Of a stretch of 8,793 nucleotides of DNA, positions 7,174-8,793 are shown piece after piece. The stretch's first letter is position 1. Every line of letters starts with the position of its first letter. This DNA is from Acidimicrobiia bacterium. GTDB taxonomy: Bacteria > Actinomycetota > Acidimicrobiia > IMCC26256 > JAENVU01. The translations under genes and the position numbers were made by a program. The notes beneath the pieces are model-generated. The model was not told the origin of the DNA, did no database searches, and worked only from the letters and a program-made list of their open reading frames with translations. The stretch lies in the NCBI GenBank assembly GCA_025357995.1, contig JANYLF010000228.1, positions 1 through 8,793 of the forward strand, given 5' to 3'.

Positions 7174-7179
7174 ACCCTA
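7174..7179 (-). promoter_or_regulatory. Candidate -10 element of the thioredoxin-like gene
   Basis: Read leftward, TAGGGT (7179-7174) fits TAnnnT and is separated from GTG 7166 by exactly seven bases, placing the transcript start at or next to the start codon. There is no Shine-Dalgarno, as expected of a leaderless mRNA. No clear -35 is visible. The 10-bp palindrome GGTTCGAACC (7191-7200) lies just upstream and could be an operator. Confidence 0.4.
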
Positions 7180-7242
7180 CCGGCGACATCGGTTCGAACC
7201 CAGGTCGTGCGCGAGACTGCCGGCCGATTTCGGGGAGGGCGG

Positions 7243-8667
7243 TTGAACACGGAAGCGAGCGAGCCGACAGAGCCGTCGGTACCGTCGGCGCGCGTTGCGC
7301 CGCGGGTGAGCCCCTGGCCGATGTGGGTCTTGGGCCTGGTCATCATGATCGACCAGATCGATCAGAACATCCTGCGCGGCGTCATCCCTCAGCTCAAGCA
7401 GGAGTTCCACATTGACAACACCGAGATCGGACTCCTTCTCTCGATCTTCGTGCTCGTCAACGGACTCATCACCGTCCCCGCCGGCTACCTCGCCGATCGC
7501 TGGCATCGGACGCGCACGATCGGTCACACCGTGATCGCGTGGAGCGCGGTGACGATGATCACCGCCGCTGCGCAGTCATTCGGTCAGCTGCTCCTCGGGC
7601 GCGCACTGCTCGGGTTCGGCCAGGCCGTCACCGAACCTTCCGCGAACGGTCTCATCTCCGACTTCTACCCCACCACCGAACGCGCCCGCGCGTTCTCGCT
7701 CCAACAGATCCTCGGGCTCGTCGGCGCCGCGATCGGCATCGGGCTCGGGGGCGCGATTGGTCAGGCCGCCGGTTGGCGTTGGGCATTCATCGCCGTCGGG
7801 CCACCCGGGTTCGTGATCGCGCTCGTCGCGTACCGGCTCCGCGAGCCGCGACGCGGGCACGCCGACCGTCTCCACCTCGGCATCGAAGACGACGATGCGC
7901 CGGTTGAGCACGTCCGTCTGTTCGAACAAGGGATCGGGACGTTCTTCTCCGACATGATCCGCGGCCTGATCCAGGACATGAAGGTGATCTTGGCTATCCC
8001 GACGCTGCGCTACGCACTGGCCGGCGTCGGTGCGTTGCTCTTCACGGCGCAGGCCGTGGGCGCATGGCTCGCGGTATTCCACCAACGCTTCTCAGGACTC
8101 TCCCAAAAGGAATCGACCGCGGCGGTGGCCGCGTTGCTCGTGCTCGGCGGGATTCCGGGACTGTTGCTCGGAGGCAGGGTGGCCGACCGGTACGCCACGC
8201 GTATCCGCGGTGCGCGGGTTGTGATCCCTGCGTATTGCATCGCGATCGGCGTCTCGTTCTTCGCGGTGTCGTACGTCGAGATGCCGTTCCCGCTCTCGTG
8301 GAGCCTCGAACTCGTCGGGATGTTCACGATCTGGCTCGCGATCCCCGGGCTGCGCGCCGGCGTGGCGGATGCGGTCCCGGCCCACCTGCGCGGCGCGGGT
8401 TTCGGCGCGTTCAACATCGTCTCGGTGATCCTCGGAGCCGCGGCCGCGCCCTTCGTCGTGGGCGTACTCGCCGACCTCACGAACCTGCGGACCGCGCTCT
8501 TGATCGTGACGCCGCCCGTCTACGTCGGCGCGTTCGTCCTCTACCGGGCGCGCAATCACCTCGACGAGGACGCGGCGAAGATCTTCGCGGCGATCATGAG
8601 CGCGTTGGAATCCGACCAGTCGCACCAGGCAGCAACCGATCCAGAGTCCGAACCAAAGCCGGAGTAG
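7243..8667 (+). CDS. Major facilitator superfamily transporter, Spinster-like
   Basis: A 12-helix secondary transporter of the inner membrane, 474 residues. Helix 1 carries the MIDQIDQNIL segment (35-44), like the acidic helix-1 motif of Spinster-type carriers. Motif A GYLADRWHRTR (81-91) lies between helices 2 and 3, with a degenerate second copy GGRVADRYATR (310-320) in the C-terminal half. The helix 4-5 region GRALLGFGQAVTEPSANGLI with SDFYP (119-143) also resembles the Spns group. A charged loop at about 200-245 joins the two halves, and the C-terminal tail (438-474) is acidic and hydrophilic. The substrate cannot be read; Spns relatives carry lipids or organic anions. The frame is open upstream, but that part lies over the thioredoxin-like gene. 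TTG 7243 has GGAGG at 7234-7238 and places helix 1 at residue 26, so I chose it. GTG 7306 is an alternative. Confidence 0.9.
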   Translation: MNTEASEPTEPSVPSARVAPRVSPWPMWVLGLVIMIDQIDQNILRGVIPQLKQEFHIDNTEIGLLLSIFVLVNGLITVPAGYLADRWHRTRTIGHTVIAWSAVTMITAAAQSFGQLLLGRALLGFGQAVTEPSANGLISDFYPTTERARAFSLQQILGLVGAAIGIGLGGAIGQAAGWRWAFIAVGPPGFVIALVAYRLREPRRGHADRLHLGIEDDDAPVEHVRLFEQGIGTFFSDMIRGLIQDMKVILAIPTLRYALAGVGALLFTAQAVGAWLAVFHQRFSGLSQKESTAAVAALLVLGGIPGLLLGGRVADRYATRIRGARVVIPAYCIAIGVSFFAVSYVEMPFPLSWSLELVGMFTIWLAIPGLRAGVADAVPAHLRGAGFGAFNIVSVILGAAAAPFVVGVLADLTNLRTALLIVTPPVYVGAFVLYRARNHLDEDAAKIFAAIMSALESDQSHQAATDPESEPKPE

Positions 8668-8668
8668 A

Positions 8669-8793
8669 TCAGCGCGGTACGAGATGCGAGCGGGTCAACC
8701 CGGGACGACTCGACTCCCGCTCGACCGCGACCGGGCCGTCGGCCCTTACCTCCAGCGCCACGTTCGGGTCCGCGACGAAGGCCGCAATATCCA
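8669..8793 (-). CDS. 3' end of an unidentified leftward gene (partial)
   Basis: An open frame runs leftward from the window edge to a TGA at 8671-8669, giving the last 40 residues of a protein. It ends in ...GPVAVERESSRPGLTRSH followed by LVPR. The codon use is GC-rich at third positions, like the neighbours, and the stop falls one base after the MFS stop: tight convergent packing typical of two real genes. The PVAVER strand followed by a small turn faintly recalls the repeats of secreted actinobacterial proteins such as the DUF5719 type, but 40 residues are too few to assign a family. Confidence 0.5.
   Translation of the reverse strand, partial: DIAAFVADPNVALEVRADGPVAVERESSRPGLTRSHLVPR

Noticed and set aside
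7191..7200. GGTTCGAACC as the T-arm of a tRNA gene
   Set aside because: It matches the T-loop by chance; no acceptor stem, D-arm or anticodon arm can be folded around it.

Overview
This is a high-GC stretch of bacterial chromosome, most likely from an actinobacterium. I infer the phylum from the GC-rich codon use, the GTG/TTG starts, two probable leaderless promoters of the TAnnnT type, and the gene types. A lineage such as Acidimicrobiia is plausible, but sequence reading alone cannot prove it. The window is densely coded: no gene-free stretch exceeds 300 bases (the longest, about 160 bases, lies at 3419-3577). I see no rRNA, tRNA, CRISPR array, insertion sequence or prophage gene.

Layout from left to right. 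(1) Bases 1-58 are an exact inverted copy of bases 355-412 and cut off a leftward phosphomannomutase/phosphoglucomutase gene (start 835). Only its first 259 codons are authentic; after that the frame runs into the inverted copy. (2) A leftward gene (929-3418) encodes an 829-residue polytopic membrane protein resembling GT-C glycosyltransferases / PTPS-related membrane proteins. It lies upstream of the mutase on the same strand and is probably co-transcribed. (3) A perfect 14-bp hairpin terminator (3432-3463) and a short 18-bp tandem repeat (3536-3588) separate this pair from a leftward 55-residue zinc-ribbon gene (3578-3745). (4) A leftward CPBP-family intramembrane protease gene (3868-4593) is divergent from (5) rightward ftsH (4700-6682). 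(6) A leftward membrane-anchored thioredoxin-like gene (6708-7166) converges on ftsH and is divergent from (7) a rightward MFS transporter gene of Spinster-like type (7243-8667). (8) The last 125 bases hold the 3' end of an unidentified leftward gene whose stop is one base from the MFS stop.

How they fit together. The mutase and the large membrane protein fit a cell-envelope glycan module: hexose-1-phosphate supply for nucleotide sugars, plus a membrane enzyme that probably uses lipid-linked sugars. FtsH and the CPBP protease are both membrane-embedded proteolysis functions sharing a 106-bp divergent promoter region. The thioredoxin-like protein and the MFS carrier share a 76-bp divergent region, but no functional link can be read from the sequence.

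No obviously new multi-gene system is present. The most unusual signals are the inverted duplication that breaks the mutase gene (probably a foldback or assembly chimera), the terminator abutting the start of the large membrane gene, and the matched TAnnnT-N7-GTG arrangement in front of two leftward genes.
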